A stretch of DNA of 64,000 bases, taken from Alphaproteobacteria bacterium (GTDB taxonomy: Bacteria; Pseudomonadota; Alphaproteobacteria; Caulobacterales; Caulobacteraceae). The position numbers and the translations under genes were made by a program. Position 1 is the first letter of the stretch. The number at the start of each line of letters is the position of its first letter. This document shows, one piece after another, positions 18,052 to 25,927 of the stretch. Below the pieces are notes generated by a model, which had not been told where the DNA came from, did no database searches, and was given only the letters and a program-made list of their open reading frames with translations. The stretch covers positions 62,001 to 126,000 of the forward strand of contig JAHJME010000031.1 of NCBI GenBank assembly GCA_018821435.1, given 5' to 3'.

Positions 18052-18921
18052 TTACTTCGGCAGCGTCCCGAGCCAGTTCAGGATTTCGGTCTCCAGCCGG
18101 ATGCGGGCGGTGTTCCAACTGTGATCGGTGGCGACGTGGACGATGGCGGCGCGGCCGCCGGCCTTCTTCACGTTCATGAACAGCGTCTCGGCGCCGGGCG
18201 CCAAGCCGTCGTCGGAGGTCAGGACCAGCAGCCGAGTCTTGGCCAAGCCCGGCGTGGCGGCGGCGAAACTGTAGGGGCCGAGTGTGGCGATCTGGTCGGC
18301 CATGCTCTCGGCGGTGACGCCGGCCAGGGCTTCCATGTTGTCGGCGGCGAGCGCCACGCGCTGGGCCTTGGGCGCCGCGCTGGGCGCGCTCATGTCGGCC
18401 GCCGAAATCAGCGCCGCGCCGGCGAGTTCGGGATCGGACGCCGCCACCTGCGACGTGACCCAGCCGCCCATGCTGTGGCCCATCAGGACCAGCCGCCGGG
18501 TTTCCACCTGCAGCCGCTTGGCGTTTTCGGGCGCGCGGACGTAGGCCAGCACCGCGCGGGCATCGTCGAGGTTGCCCTTGAAGCTGAAGTCGCCCGGACT
18601 GCCCCACGAGCCGCGATAGTTGAAGGTGACCGCGTTCCAGCCGGCGCGACGAAGCGCTTGGGCCAGGTCGAGGTTCTTCTCGTTGCCGGGCAGGCCGTGG
18701 GCCAGGATCACCGTCGGGTGGGGGCCGGGACCGGCGGCGATATAGGCCAGGCCATTGATCTGCACGCCGCCGCTGGGGATATGCAGCACTTCGGAGCGCG
18801 CCGGGTTCGCCTTGTCCACCGGCGGGTCGGTGAAGATGGCCGCGGGTGGACGCGCCGGCTGGGCCAAGGCGCCGGAGCCGATCGCGAGCGCGGCGCAGGC
18901 CGCCAGCAGCAGAGACTTCAT
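18052..18921 (-). CDS. Secreted alpha/beta hydrolase
   Basis: This 289-residue protein has a signal peptide (LLLAACAALAIGSGALAQP) and an alpha/beta hydrolase domain. The oxyanion loop is ILAHGLPGNEKNLD, the nucleophile elbow LMGHSMGGWVTSQ, and the base VATDHSWNTARIRLE near the C-terminus; the acid is probably in LTSDDGLAP. It is likely a periplasmic esterase or peptidase-like enzyme. Of two ATGs, 18921 is preferred because GAAGGG sits 6 bases before it; 18927 directly abuts the site. It lies downstream of the asparagine synthase gene on the same strand. Confidence 0.85.
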   Translation of the reverse strand: MKSLLLAACAALAIGSGALAQPARPPAAIFTDPPVDKANPARSEVLHIPSGGVQINGLAYIAAGPGPHPTVILAHGLPGNEKNLDLAQALRRAGWNAVTFNYRGSWGSPGDFSFKGNLDDARAVLAYVRAPENAKRLQVETRRLVLMGHSMGGWVTSQVAASDPELAGAALISAADMSAPSAAPKAQRVALAADNMEALAGVTAESMADQIATLGPYSFAAATPGLAKTRLLVLTSDDGLAPGAETLFMNVKKAGGRAAIVHVATDHSWNTARIRLETEILNWLGTLPK

Positions 18922-18931
18922 CGTCATCCCT

Positions 18932-20599
18932 TCAGATTTCGCCCACGACCGCGCGCAGCGCCTCGGCGGGCGATGCATCTTCCAGATGGATCAGCGCCCA
19001 GACGCCGAAGAAAAGCCAGGGCCATAGCGACCCCTCGGCCGGCGGCCCGCCCAGGCGGCGCACGGCGTCGATCTTGGCCAGCCCGCGGCGGATGTCGGCG
19101 GCGCGGGGTGCGATCCAGGTCTCGACCGGCACGGTGAAGCCCTGCTTCTTCGCCCAGGGCGCGGCGGCCGGGCAGGCGTGCTCCAGCCACTTGCGCAGCA
19201 GCCACTTGCCGTAGCCGCCGCGGACCTTGAAACGGTCGGGCAGGGACCAGGCAAAGGCGGCGACCTCGCGGTCCAGGAAAGGGGTGCGCCCCTCCAGCCC
19301 ATGCGCCATCAGGCAGCGGTCCAGCTTCAGCAGCAGGTCGTTGGGCAGCCAGGTGACCACGTCGGCCCACTGGGCGCCCTGCAGGGCCGTGAGCCCCCTG
19401 GGCGCGCGGGCCTGTTCGCGCCAGGCGGCCAGCACCTCCGGCCGCGCGCCGCGCGGTTCGGCGGGTCGTCCGCCCAGGAGTTTCGGGCGTAGCGCTCGGC
19501 GGTAGCGGCCGTAGCCGCCGAACAGCTCGTCGCCGCCCTCGCCGGTAAGCACGACGGTCAGGGTCCCCTTAGCCGCCTCGGCCAGCTTGTAGGTGGGGAG
19601 GGCGGCGTAATCGGCCGTGGGGTCGTCCAGCGCCCAGGCGACCTGCGGCAGGATCCGCCAGAAGTCCGCCTCGCCGAAGGTGGTCTCGCGCCAGTCCAGG
19701 TTCAGGGCGCGGGCGACCGTCTCAGCCTGCCGCCGCTCGTCCTTCGCGCCCGGCGCGTCGAAGCCGCAGGTGAAGGCGGTGACGGGGCGCTCGTTGAGCC
19801 GCGACATCAGGGTGGCGATGGCGGTCGAGTCGATCCCGCCGGAGAGGAACAGGCCGTAGGGGACGTCGGAACGCTGGTGAACGCGGACGCTGTCTTCGAG
19901 CACGGCGTCGAGGCGGGTGAGGAGCTCTTGGTCCTCCCCGTCCTCGTTGGGACGGGGGAGGAGCGGCGATTTGCGCTTCCCGCTGACGATCCGGCCGTCG
20001 CGGACCTCGACCACTTCGCCGGGGGCCAGACGGCGCAGGCCCTGGAACGGGGTGCGTTCGCCCAAGACGTAGTTCAGGTCGACCAGCTCGCGGGCGGCGC
20101 CCTCGTCCAGCACCTTGGTCATCAGGCCGGCGGCGAAGAAGGCCCGGGGTTCCGAGGCGAAGGCCAGGCCGCCGGCGTGTTCCATGATGTAGAGCGGCTT
20201 GATCCCGAACGGGTCGCGGGCCAGCCAGGCGCGGCCGTCCGGTCCGATCAGGCAGAAGGCATACATGCCGCGCAGCCGGGCGAACGCGGCCTCGCCCTCC
20301 CGGGCATACAGGTGCAGCAGGGGCTCGAAGTCCGAGCCGGTGGCGGTCGAGAGGCCGAAGTCCTTGGCCAGCTCGACGTAGTTGTAGATTTCGCCGTTGC
20401 CGATGACCGTGCCGCCGGCGGCGTGCAGCGGCTGCCAGCCGCCCTCCAGGTCGATGATCGACAGGCGGGCATGCGCCAGCGCGGCCTCGGCCAGGGACTC
20501 CAGCCGCACGCCGTCCGGCCCGCGATGCTGGAGCGCGCGAATCATCGGTTCGACGGCGGCTTGACCCGCGCCGCCGAGCTGGCCGGCGATGCCGCACAT
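18932..20599 (-). CDS. Glutamine-hydrolysing asparagine synthase family amidotransferase
   Basis: This 555-residue protein begins MCGIAGQLGG, giving the Ntn glutaminase nucleophile Cys2. The glutaminase domain (1-about 190) contains HRGPDGVRL and IGNGEIYNYVEL. The synthetase domain contains the pyrophosphate-binding loop YGLFLSGGIDSTAIATLM near residue 248. Both catalytic halves look intact. The family makes asparagine or amidates sugars and peptides in surface-polymer clusters. Its start shares one base with the glycosyltransferase stop (TGATG), so the pair is translationally coupled, which favours a polysaccharide role. A GC-rich hairpin of the intergenic repeat type lies inside the coding region at 19932-19962. 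Confidence 0.9.
   Translation of the reverse strand: MCGIAGQLGGAGQAAVEPMIRALQHRGPDGVRLESLAEAALAHARLSIIDLEGGWQPLHAAGGTVIGNGEIYNYVELAKDFGLSTATGSDFEPLLHLYAREGEAAFARLRGMYAFCLIGPDGRAWLARDPFGIKPLYIMEHAGGLAFASEPRAFFAAGLMTKVLDEGAARELVDLNYVLGERTPFQGLRRLAPGEVVEVRDGRIVSGKRKSPLLPRPNEDGEDQELLTRLDAVLEDSVRVHQRSDVPYGLFLSGGIDSTAIATLMSRLNERPVTAFTCGFDAPGAKDERRQAETVARALNLDWRETTFGEADFWRILPQVAWALDDPTADYAALPTYKLAEAAKGTLTVVLTGEGGDELFGGYGRYRRALRPKLLGGRPAEPRGARPEVLAAWREQARAPRGLTALQGAQWADVVTWLPNDLLLKLDRCLMAHGLEGRTPFLDREVAAFAWSLPDRFKVRGGYGKWLLRKWLEHACPAAAPWAKKQGFTVPVETWIAPRAADIRRGLAKIDAVRRLGGPPAEGSLWPWLFFGVWALIHLEDASPAEALRAVVGEI
19932..19962. repeat. CCTCCCC hairpin embedded in the asparagine synthase gene
   Basis: TCCTCCCCGTCC at 19932-19943 faces GACGGGGGAGGA at 19951-19962, an almost perfect hairpin with one bulged base. 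It resembles the hairpins found between genes here. On the coding strand it encodes PLLPRPNEDGEDQE, in the linker between glutaminase and synthetase domains, so it could be a tolerated in-frame insertion. Confidence 0.6.
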
Positions 20600-21627
20600 C
20601 AGCCGGCTCCGTAGTCGGCGAACAGCGCCTTCCACTGGGCCACGACGGCGGCCTCGGAAAACTCGGCGTCGACGCGTCGTCCGCCGGCGGCGGCCAGGCG
20701 CGCGCGCAGCGTGGGCTCGGCCAGCAGGCGGCGCACGCCGGCGGCCAGGGCGTCGGGGTCGTCCACCGGGACCAGCAGGCCATCGGCGTCGTCCTGGATC
20801 AGGGCCTTGGGGCCCTGGCTGGCGGCGGCGATCACCGGCAGGCCGTGGGCCCAGCTCTGGATCACCACATTGCCCAGCGGTTCGAAGCGTGAGGGGAAGA
20901 CGCAGACGTCGGCGGTTCGGTAGAGCGCCGAGGCGTCGGTCCGCCAGCCCAGGAAGCGGACGCGGTTCGCCACGCCCAACGCCTCGGCCATGCCCTTCAG
21001 CTTGGCTTCCAGCGGCCCGACGCCGGCGATCCATAGCCAGGCGTCCGGAAGTTGGGTCAGGGCCTGGAGGCTGATGTCGTGAGCCTTGTTCTCATGCAGG
21101 CGGCCCATGGCCAGCAGCAGCGGCGCATCGGCCGGCGTGTCCAGGCTGGCGCGGTCCACCGGCCCGGCGTTCGGCGGCGCGGCGGCGAAGTTGGGGATGC
21201 AGCTGACCCGCCCCGCCGGCCAGCCCTGGTCGACGATCCAGTCGGCGATGTCCTCGGTGTTGGCCACCAGGTGGTCGAAGCCCTTGTAGTATTTCAGGCT
21301 GTAGTAGCCGCCCAGCCGGCCGATCCGCGCCCAGGGTCCGCGCGGGGTGTGCCGCGCCGCGCGGTTCATCCAGGCCAGCGCCACCTTGGTCTTCTGGAGG
21401 GTGGCGAATCCGGCGGCGGCGGGCTTGGTCAGGATGTCGATCGGCCCGCCGAACCGCAGCACCTTTACCGGCACGCCCGCCTTGCGCAGCCGCGCCTGGC
21501 GGACGGGATTGGCGCGGATGGCGGCGGCCTCGGCGACCCCGGCGCGGTGCAGCGCCTTCACGAGGTCGACGAAATAGGTTTCCGCTCCGCCTTCGCCGGC
21601 CGTGCCCAGGAGGTGAAGGACGCTCAT
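20599..21627 (-). CDS. Glycosyltransferase, GT4-like
   Basis: This 342-residue protein has two Rossmann halves of GT-B type. The N-terminus GTAGEGGAETYFVDLVKAL is the acceptor-side glycine loop. LLAMGRLHENKAHD (about residue 188) opens the donor domain, and FPSRFEPLGNVVIQSWAHG (about 259) is the donor-binding helix. The usual EX7E motif of GT4 enzymes reads E-x7-Q here. The protein probably transfers a sugar in cell-surface polysaccharide synthesis. It is coupled by a TGATG overlap to the asparagine synthase gene and lies close to the tRNA-Met gene on the opposite strand. Confidence 0.87.
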   Translation of the reverse strand: MSVLHLLGTAGEGGAETYFVDLVKALHRAGVAEAAAIRANPVRQARLRKAGVPVKVLRFGGPIDILTKPAAAGFATLQKTKVALAWMNRAARHTPRGPWARIGRLGGYYSLKYYKGFDHLVANTEDIADWIVDQGWPAGRVSCIPNFAAAPPNAGPVDRASLDTPADAPLLLAMGRLHENKAHDISLQALTQLPDAWLWIAGVGPLEAKLKGMAEALGVANRVRFLGWRTDASALYRTADVCVFPSRFEPLGNVVIQSWAHGLPVIAAASQGPKALIQDDADGLLVPVDDPDALAAGVRRLLAEPTLRARLAAAGGRRVDAEFSEAAVVAQWKALFADYGAG

Positions 21628-21728
21628 TGGGGTGCGACTCTAATGGCTTCCGGCCATTCGCCCAAGCGCTTGAAGCGCGCCCAGTCTGCCCCTATAACCC
21701 GCGCCTCGCGCGTCGGGCGCTCTGATGT

Positions 21729-21805
21729 GGCTGGGTAGCTCAGCTGGTTAGAGCGGTGGATTCATAACCCACAGGTCGGCGGTTCAAGTCCGCCCCCCGC
21801 CACCA
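21729..21805 (+). tRNA. tRNA-Met (anticodon CAT)
   Basis: A 77-base cloverleaf with encoded CCA. The D arm is GCTC/GAGC, the anticodon loop TTCATAA with anticodon CAT, and the T arm GGCGG-TTCAAGT-CCGCC. The acceptor stem pairs GGCTGGG with CCCCGCC, leaving a T-C mismatch at position 4-69. The anticodon stem has an A-C pair at 31-39. Pair 1-72 is G-C, so it is not the initiator. An isoleucine tRNA with lysidine cannot be ruled out. The gene stands between two minus-strand genes. Confidence 0.93.
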
Positions 21806-21829
21806 GGGCGCCCGTCGCGCGAATTTCCC

Positions 21830-22366
21830 CTACTCCAGCATCGCCGCCAGGCGGCGCACCGTCCCCCAGCCGCGGATCGTGCCTATGCCGGAGCGTTCGC
21901 GCGACAGCCGGGCCACCACCCGCGACGTGCCAGGCGGCTCGGGCGTGTAGATCCACAGGTCGCCATCGACCAGGGCCACCTTTTCCCGGGGGCTGGCGCG
22001 TGCGGCCAGGTCGGCGAACGCCGCCTCGCCGATCGGCCGGCGCATGACGCGCACGGCGATGTGGGCCGGATCGCGCTCGGTCTCCTCAGGGAACGGGTTG
22101 GCGGCCATCAGCCTCTGGAATGCCGCCGCCGTGCGGACGATCGTGTCGATGCGCTTGCCGAAGGCCTGCTCGAAGGCGTCCTCCAACCGGGTTTCCAGTT
22201 TCGAGATCGAGGTCCGCGTCGTCTCGAAAACCGCGTTGCCCGTGGCGAGGAAGGTGCGGGGCCGTTCCAGACCGAGGCCCTCCAGCACCTGCAGCCAGTC
22301 GGCGTTCCGCAGCCGGCGCTCCCGGCCGAGCGTGATGCTGTAGAGCAGGGCGACGTAGGCGGTCAT
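21830..22366 (-). CDS. DUF1697 protein
   Basis: This 178-residue protein matches the DUF1697 pattern: an N-terminal YVALLYSITLGRERRL (the family usually has ALLRGINVG here), LEGLGLERPRTFLATGNAVFET, and a central helix followed by FPEETERDPAHIAVRVM. No function is established for the family. The normally conserved RGINVGG loop is altered to YSITLGR, which is a visible departure. The ATG at 22366 begins 13 bases downstream of the small DUF2188-like gene end on the same strand, so the two may be co-transcribed. Confidence 0.8.
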   Translation of the reverse strand: MTAYVALLYSITLGRERRLRNADWLQVLEGLGLERPRTFLATGNAVFETTRTSISKLETRLEDAFEQAFGKRIDTIVRTAAAFQRLMAANPFPEETERDPAHIAVRVMRRPIGEAAFADLAARASPREKVALVDGDLWIYTPEPPGTSRVVARLSRERSGIGTIRGWGTVRRLAAMLE

Positions 22367-22379
22367 CGCGCCCGTCGGA

Positions 22380-22595
22380 TCAGGCCGCGTCGCGGGCCTC
22401 GGCGGCCACGGCGGGGTCGGGGGGCGTGTTGATGGTCAGCATGGCGTCGTAGCCCTGGGCCTCGGCCTTGTGCGCCGCGTTGCTGGCGGCGGCCACGGCG
22501 GTGTCCAGGGTCGAATAGGGCCCGAAGTGCTTGCCGTTGAGGCCGACCTTCCAGACGCCGTCCACAAGATCGACCGTGTAGTTCACCTGGGCCAT
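22380..22595 (-). CDS. Small DUF2188-like protein
   Basis: This 71-residue protein begins MAQVNYTVDLVDGVWKVGLNG and continues with GPYSTLDTAVAAASNAAHKAEAQ and a C-terminal strand DAMLTINTPPD. The pattern of one W-x-V strand followed by an alanine-rich helix resembles DUF2188/small hypothetical proteins of alphaproteobacteria. The start ATG at 22595 is chosen over an upstream in-frame ATG at 22661 because the extra 22 residues look non-coding. Function unknown. Confidence 0.6.
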   Translation of the reverse strand: MAQVNYTVDLVDGVWKVGLNGKHFGPYSTLDTAVAAASNAAHKAEAQGYDAMLTINTPPDPAVAAEARDAA

Positions 22596-22782
22596 GACGC
22601 GCCTCGCCGGAAGATTGCGGAATCGAATCAGATTCGCGCCTGCAACGCGAGTGTTCGGCAAACATAGCGCCGCTTGAGCGGCATTCCCCTGATTGGGGAA
22701 CCCGGTTCGCGTCTGGCACGGCGTTTGTTGCGTAACACGTTAGGCGGACCAAAACGGGACGCCAGTCGATGGAGACAGGCCC

Positions 22783-22980
22783 ATGGCGTCTTCCGTTGTT
22801 GTAGCCCGCAGTAAGACGGACGGGCTCGAGTATCTCGCCGCTGGGGCGCACGTGGTCTGGACGGAAGCGTCCGATCTGGCTCAGCAATTCACCAATGTCC
22901 GAGAGGCCACGCGCGCCGCGATGCGCCTGCCCAGCCGGTTCCGGGCGTTCGCCCTGCCGGTCGTGCAAGCGCTCAACTGA
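22783..22980 (+). CDS. Small hypothetical protein
   Basis: This 65-residue protein (MASSVVVARSKTDGLEYLAAG at the start) has no membrane segment or signal peptide that I can see. GGAGAC lies 8 bases before the ATG. The preceding 187 bases are less GC-rich than the surroundings and include TTCCCC facing GGGGAA at 22684-22700, so a promoter or operator there is plausible. I do not recognise a family. It could be a small regulator or a spurious ORF. Confidence 0.45.
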   Translation: MASSVVVARSKTDGLEYLAAGAHVVWTEASDLAQQFTNVREATRAAMRLPSRFRAFALPVVQALN

Positions 22981-22987
22981 GCGGCGC

Positions 22988-23608
22988 TCAGGGGGCGGCC
23001 TCGCCCCACTCGCTCCAGCCGGCGAACCGGGGTGTCCCCGGAATGTACATGCTGTCGCGACGCTCGACCTTGAACCCCGCGGCCTCGACGGCCGCGGTGA
23101 CGGGGCGGGTCAGGTGACAGCCGCCGGCGATGGCTTTCCAGACCGGTTCGATCCGCCGTTGCCACTTTGCGACGTCAGGGTCGGGGGCCAGGCCGTGTTC
23201 GCAGTACAGGAACCGTCCGCCGGGCTTCAGCACCCGTCGCGCTTCGCCCAGCGCCGCCGCCGGCGTGTGCACCGAGCACAGCGTGAAGGTGCAGACCACG
23301 CAGTCGAAGCTGGCGGCGTCGAACGGCAGGGCCTCGGCCGTGCCATCCTCGACCTTCACCGCTAGCCGCGGGTCGCGCGGGGCGGCCTCAGCGATGGTGC
23401 GCAGTTCGGCGGCGGGATCGACGCCGGTGACGCTCTCCACCTTGTCCGCGTCATAGAGAGACAGGTTCAGGCCCATGCCGATGCCCAGTTCCAGCACCCG
23501 GCCTTGCGCCTTGGGCACGACCTTGGCGCGCTGCTTCATCACCGGCGACGACGAGCAGGCGCATTTCAGGAACTTCGGCAGGATGTAGCGGTCGTAAAGC
23601 GAGGCCAT
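22988..23608 (-). CDS. Class I SAM-dependent methyltransferase
   Basis: This 206-residue protein has the standard methyltransferase order. Motif I is VLELGIGMGLNLSLY (about residues 38-52), the acidic residue of motif II is in TGVDPAAEL, motif III is AEALPFDAASFDCVVCTFTLCSV, and motif IV is RRVLKPGGRFLYCEHG. The last phrase is typical of METTL7/phospholipid-N-methyltransferase-like enzymes. A cysteine-rich N-terminus (FLKCACSSSP) precedes the fold. The substrate, possibly a thiol or lipid, is not known. Confidence 0.85.
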   Translation of the reverse strand: MASLYDRYILPKFLKCACSSSPVMKQRAKVVPKAQGRVLELGIGMGLNLSLYDADKVESVTGVDPAAELRTIAEAAPRDPRLAVKVEDGTAEALPFDAASFDCVVCTFTLCSVHTPAAALGEARRVLKPGGRFLYCEHGLAPDPDVAKWQRRIEPVWKAIAGGCHLTRPVTAAVEAAGFKVERRDSMYIPGTPRFAGWSEWGEAAP

Positions 23609-23626
23609 GCGCGCAACATGGCCCGG

Positions 23627-24676
23627 TTAGTTCGGCTCGTACACCTTTGGCGCGGGGGCCAGGGCCACAGGCCCCAGGGTCGTCTGGCCGGCCTCGAAGT
23701 TGAGGGTGGCGCGGGCCAGGTCGCCCTCCTGGCGGGCGGCGGCCACTTCGGCGGCGGCGGCGGCGCGGTCCTGGGGGATGGTCCCGGTGGTCCCCATGGC
23801 GCTGAGCGCGCGCGGGGCCTGGCGCAGCGAGGCGTCCAGCACGCCGAGCAGCCGTCCATCGGTCCCGACCGTGAGCGTCCCGGAATTGACCCCGATCACC
23901 GCGTCGCCGGCGGTGAGGCCGCCGCGCTTGACGCTCATCTGGCCGCCGGCGTTGGTCCAGTTCCGGACTGCGCTGGGCCAGTCCTGGCCCTTGAAGGCGC
24001 TGATCTTCGACAGGCGACCGTCCCACTCGACGGAGATCGGCTTCTCGCCGGCGATCCGGCCCAGCAGGCCGGTGAGCTGGGCCTTGCCGTTCTTGACCGA
24101 CAGCCAGGCGCCGGCCTCGTCGCCCACCTCGCTGGGCGCCTGGCGCAGGTGGAATTCCACGTGCTCGGCCGCCTGCAAGCCGAACGGCTGCGCGCCCGCC
24201 GCCGGCTGGAAGGTCAGGCCGGAGCCTTCGAAGGAGACATTGGGCGGGGTGTTCTGGAAGTGGCTGAGGCTGGCGCGGAGCAGCTTGCCGGTCACCTGCA
24301 CCGGCCCGCCCACCGGCCGCACGAAGGTGAGGCCGTCCGGGGTGGCGAGGATCCAGGTGGTGGGGGCGTGCATGAACGCCTGGCCCTCCAGCTTCGGCGT
24401 CTCCAGCGCCCAGCCGGAGCGGTCGCGGATGCGGGCCTCGGTGAGCGTGACGTTCAGGCGGAAGGGATAGCCGCCGATGCCGCGATCCTTCCACGCCACC
24501 TCGTAGCCGGCCTGTTTCAGGGCGGCGACGCCCGCGTCCATCCGCGCCTTCACCTCGCCCCGCGCCCAGATCCAGGCGCCGGTCCAGGCGATGACCGCGA
24601 CGAGGGCGATGCCGAAGGTGATGTAGAGGCGCAGCCGGCTGAGTTTGCGGGGCGCGGTCGGATCGGGCACAGACAT
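23627..24676 (-). CDS. DUF2125 membrane-anchored protein
   Basis: This 349-residue protein has a single N-terminal membrane segment (about 17-38, LYITFGIALVAVIAWTGAWI) and a large beta-rich domain of the DUF2125 family. GYEVAWKDRGIGGYPFRLNVTL near residue 65 is typical. The rest is expected to lie in the periplasm. Function is unknown; AsmA-like roles in envelope lipid handling have been guessed for similar folds. It is divergent from the ChaC-like gene, 23 bases away. Confidence 0.83.
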   Translation of the reverse strand: MSVPDPTAPRKLSRLRLYITFGIALVAVIAWTGAWIWARGEVKARMDAGVAALKQAGYEVAWKDRGIGGYPFRLNVTLTEARIRDRSGWALETPKLEGQAFMHAPTTWILATPDGLTFVRPVGGPVQVTGKLLRASLSHFQNTPPNVSFEGSGLTFQPAAGAQPFGLQAAEHVEFHLRQAPSEVGDEAGAWLSVKNGKAQLTGLLGRIAGEKPISVEWDGRLSKISAFKGQDWPSAVRNWTNAGGQMSVKRGGLTAGDAVIGVNSGTLTVGTDGRLLGVLDASLRQAPRALSAMGTTGTIPQDRAAAAAEVAAARQEGDLARATLNFEAGQTTLGPVALAPAPKVYEPN

Positions 24677-24699
24677 GGGGGACTTGTTCGAGGGGTGGA

Positions 24700-25224
24700 A
24701 TGGCGTCGGAACGGTGGGTCTTCGGCTACGGATCGCTGATGTGGCGGCCAGGGTTCCCGTTCGCGGAGCGGCGAGCCGCCACCTTACACGGGCGCCGCCG
24801 GGCCTTCTGCATCTATTCCGTCCACCATCGCGGCACCTACGAGCGGCCGGGCCTGGTGCTGGGGCTGGCGCCGGGCGGGGCGTGCCGGGGCGCCGCCTAT
24901 CGGGTGGCCGAGGCGGACTGGGCCGAGACCTACGCCTATCTGCTGGAGCGCGAGCAGCCGACCGAGACCTATATCGAGGCCCGCCGCGACATCCGCCTGG
25001 ACGACGGCAAGCGGGTCTCGTCGCTGGTGTTTATGTCCGACGTCCATCACGCCCAGTGGGCAGGCGCGTTGACCCTGGAACGTCAGGCCGAGTTGATCGC
25101 CGGGGCCACGGGCCTGTCGGGCCGCAACGTCGATTACCTCCGCGACCTGGTCGAACATCTGCGCGAGATGCGGGTGCGCGACGCCGGCATGGAGCGGTTG
25201 CTGGGGATGGTCGAGGCGGCCTAG
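24700..25224 (+). CDS. ChaC-like gamma-glutamylcyclotransferase
   Basis: This 174-residue protein begins WVFGYGSLMWRPGFPFAERR, the substrate-binding loop of ChaC-type glutathione-specific gamma-glutamylcyclotransferases, which release 5-oxoproline from glutathione. LVLGLAPGGACRGAAYRV and the downstream YLLEREQPTETYIEAR region keep the family layout, including the glutamate acting as general base. The ATG at 24700 follows GAGGGGTGG. Its stop overlaps the end of the convergent acyltransferase gene by 4 bases. Confidence 0.87.
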   Translation: MASERWVFGYGSLMWRPGFPFAERRAATLHGRRRAFCIYSVHHRGTYERPGLVLGLAPGGACRGAAYRVAEADWAETYAYLLEREQPTETYIEARRDIRLDDGKRVSSLVFMSDVHHAQWAGALTLERQAELIAGATGLSGRNVDYLRDLVEHLREMRVRDAGMERLLGMVEAA

Positions 25225-25925
25225 AGCCCCACCAGCGCCGCCGACCCGGCCTCGATGCGCTCTTCCAGCAGGCGCATGAACTCGGCGCGCTTCAGGCCGG
25301 GCGGGATCGGCTCCAGGTACTCATAGACGATAAGGCCGGGGGTCAGCGTCAGGCCCTTGGCCGACCAGTGCTCGCCGGCGTTGGTCGCCACGGGATACAC
25401 CGGCACGTTCAGTTCCTTGTAGAGGGCGGCGATGCCGGGCTTGTAATCGGGCGCGGCGCCGATCGGCTGGCGGGTGCCCTCCGGGAAGATCACCAGCTGG
25501 GCGCCCCATTTGAAGCGGTCGACGCCCTCGCGGATCAGCTGGCGCATGGTCTTGGCTGCCCCGGCGCGGTCGATGACGATCGCCCCGGCCTTCTTGCCGT
25601 ACCAGCCGAACCAGGGAATCCAGGCCAGTTCCTTCTTCATGACGAAGGCGTTGGCGGGCAGCCAGGTGAACTGGGCGAAGACGTCCAGCATGCACTGGTG
25701 CTTCGGCGCCACGAGAGCGGCGCCCGTCGGGATGTATTCACGTCCCCGCACCTCGACCCGCACGCCGAAGGGGATCAGCAGGGCGATCAGGCCCTTGCCC
25801 CAGATGTTGAACATCCAGTGCGACCAGCGGCGCGGTCCGAACAGGATCGGCGTGAAGCCCACGGCGACCACCGTCGTCCAGACGCTGAACAGGATCAGGT
25901 AGGCGATCGAGCGGAGGGTCTGCAC
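25221..25925 (-). CDS. 1-acyl-glycerol-3-phosphate acyltransferase-like (PlsC family)
   Basis: This 234-residue membrane acyltransferase has the PlsC motifs: APKHQCMLDVF (HX4D), GAIVIDRAGAAKTM, VIFPEGTRQPIG (FPEGTR) and the downstream VYPVATNAG. One or two N-terminal membrane segments precede them (about 5-50). It likely transfers an acyl chain to lysophosphatidate in membrane lipid synthesis. No ATG is present near the usual start; a GTG at 25925 begins VQTLRSIAYL and lies 2 bases after the stop of the YdcF-like gene, so coupling is likely. Confidence 0.88.
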   Translation of the reverse strand: MQTLRSIAYLILFSVWTTVVAVGFTPILFGPRRWSHWMFNIWGKGLIALLIPFGVRVEVRGREYIPTGAALVAPKHQCMLDVFAQFTWLPANAFVMKKELAWIPWFGWYGKKAGAIVIDRAGAAKTMRQLIREGVDRFKWGAQLVIFPEGTRQPIGAAPDYKPGIAALYKELNVPVYPVATNAGEHWSAKGLTLTPGLIVYEYLEPIPPGLKRAEFMRLLEERIEAGSAALVGL

Positions 25926-25927
25926 AG

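Noticed and set aside
22684..22725. EcfG-type promoter (GGAAC ... CGTT) before the small gene at 22783
   Set aside because: Spacing is 20 bases rather than 16-17, so the match is probably chance.
21729..22980. Integration site for a mobile element at the tRNA-Met gene
   Set aside because: No integrase, no direct repeat of the tRNA end and no change in gene character were found next to it.
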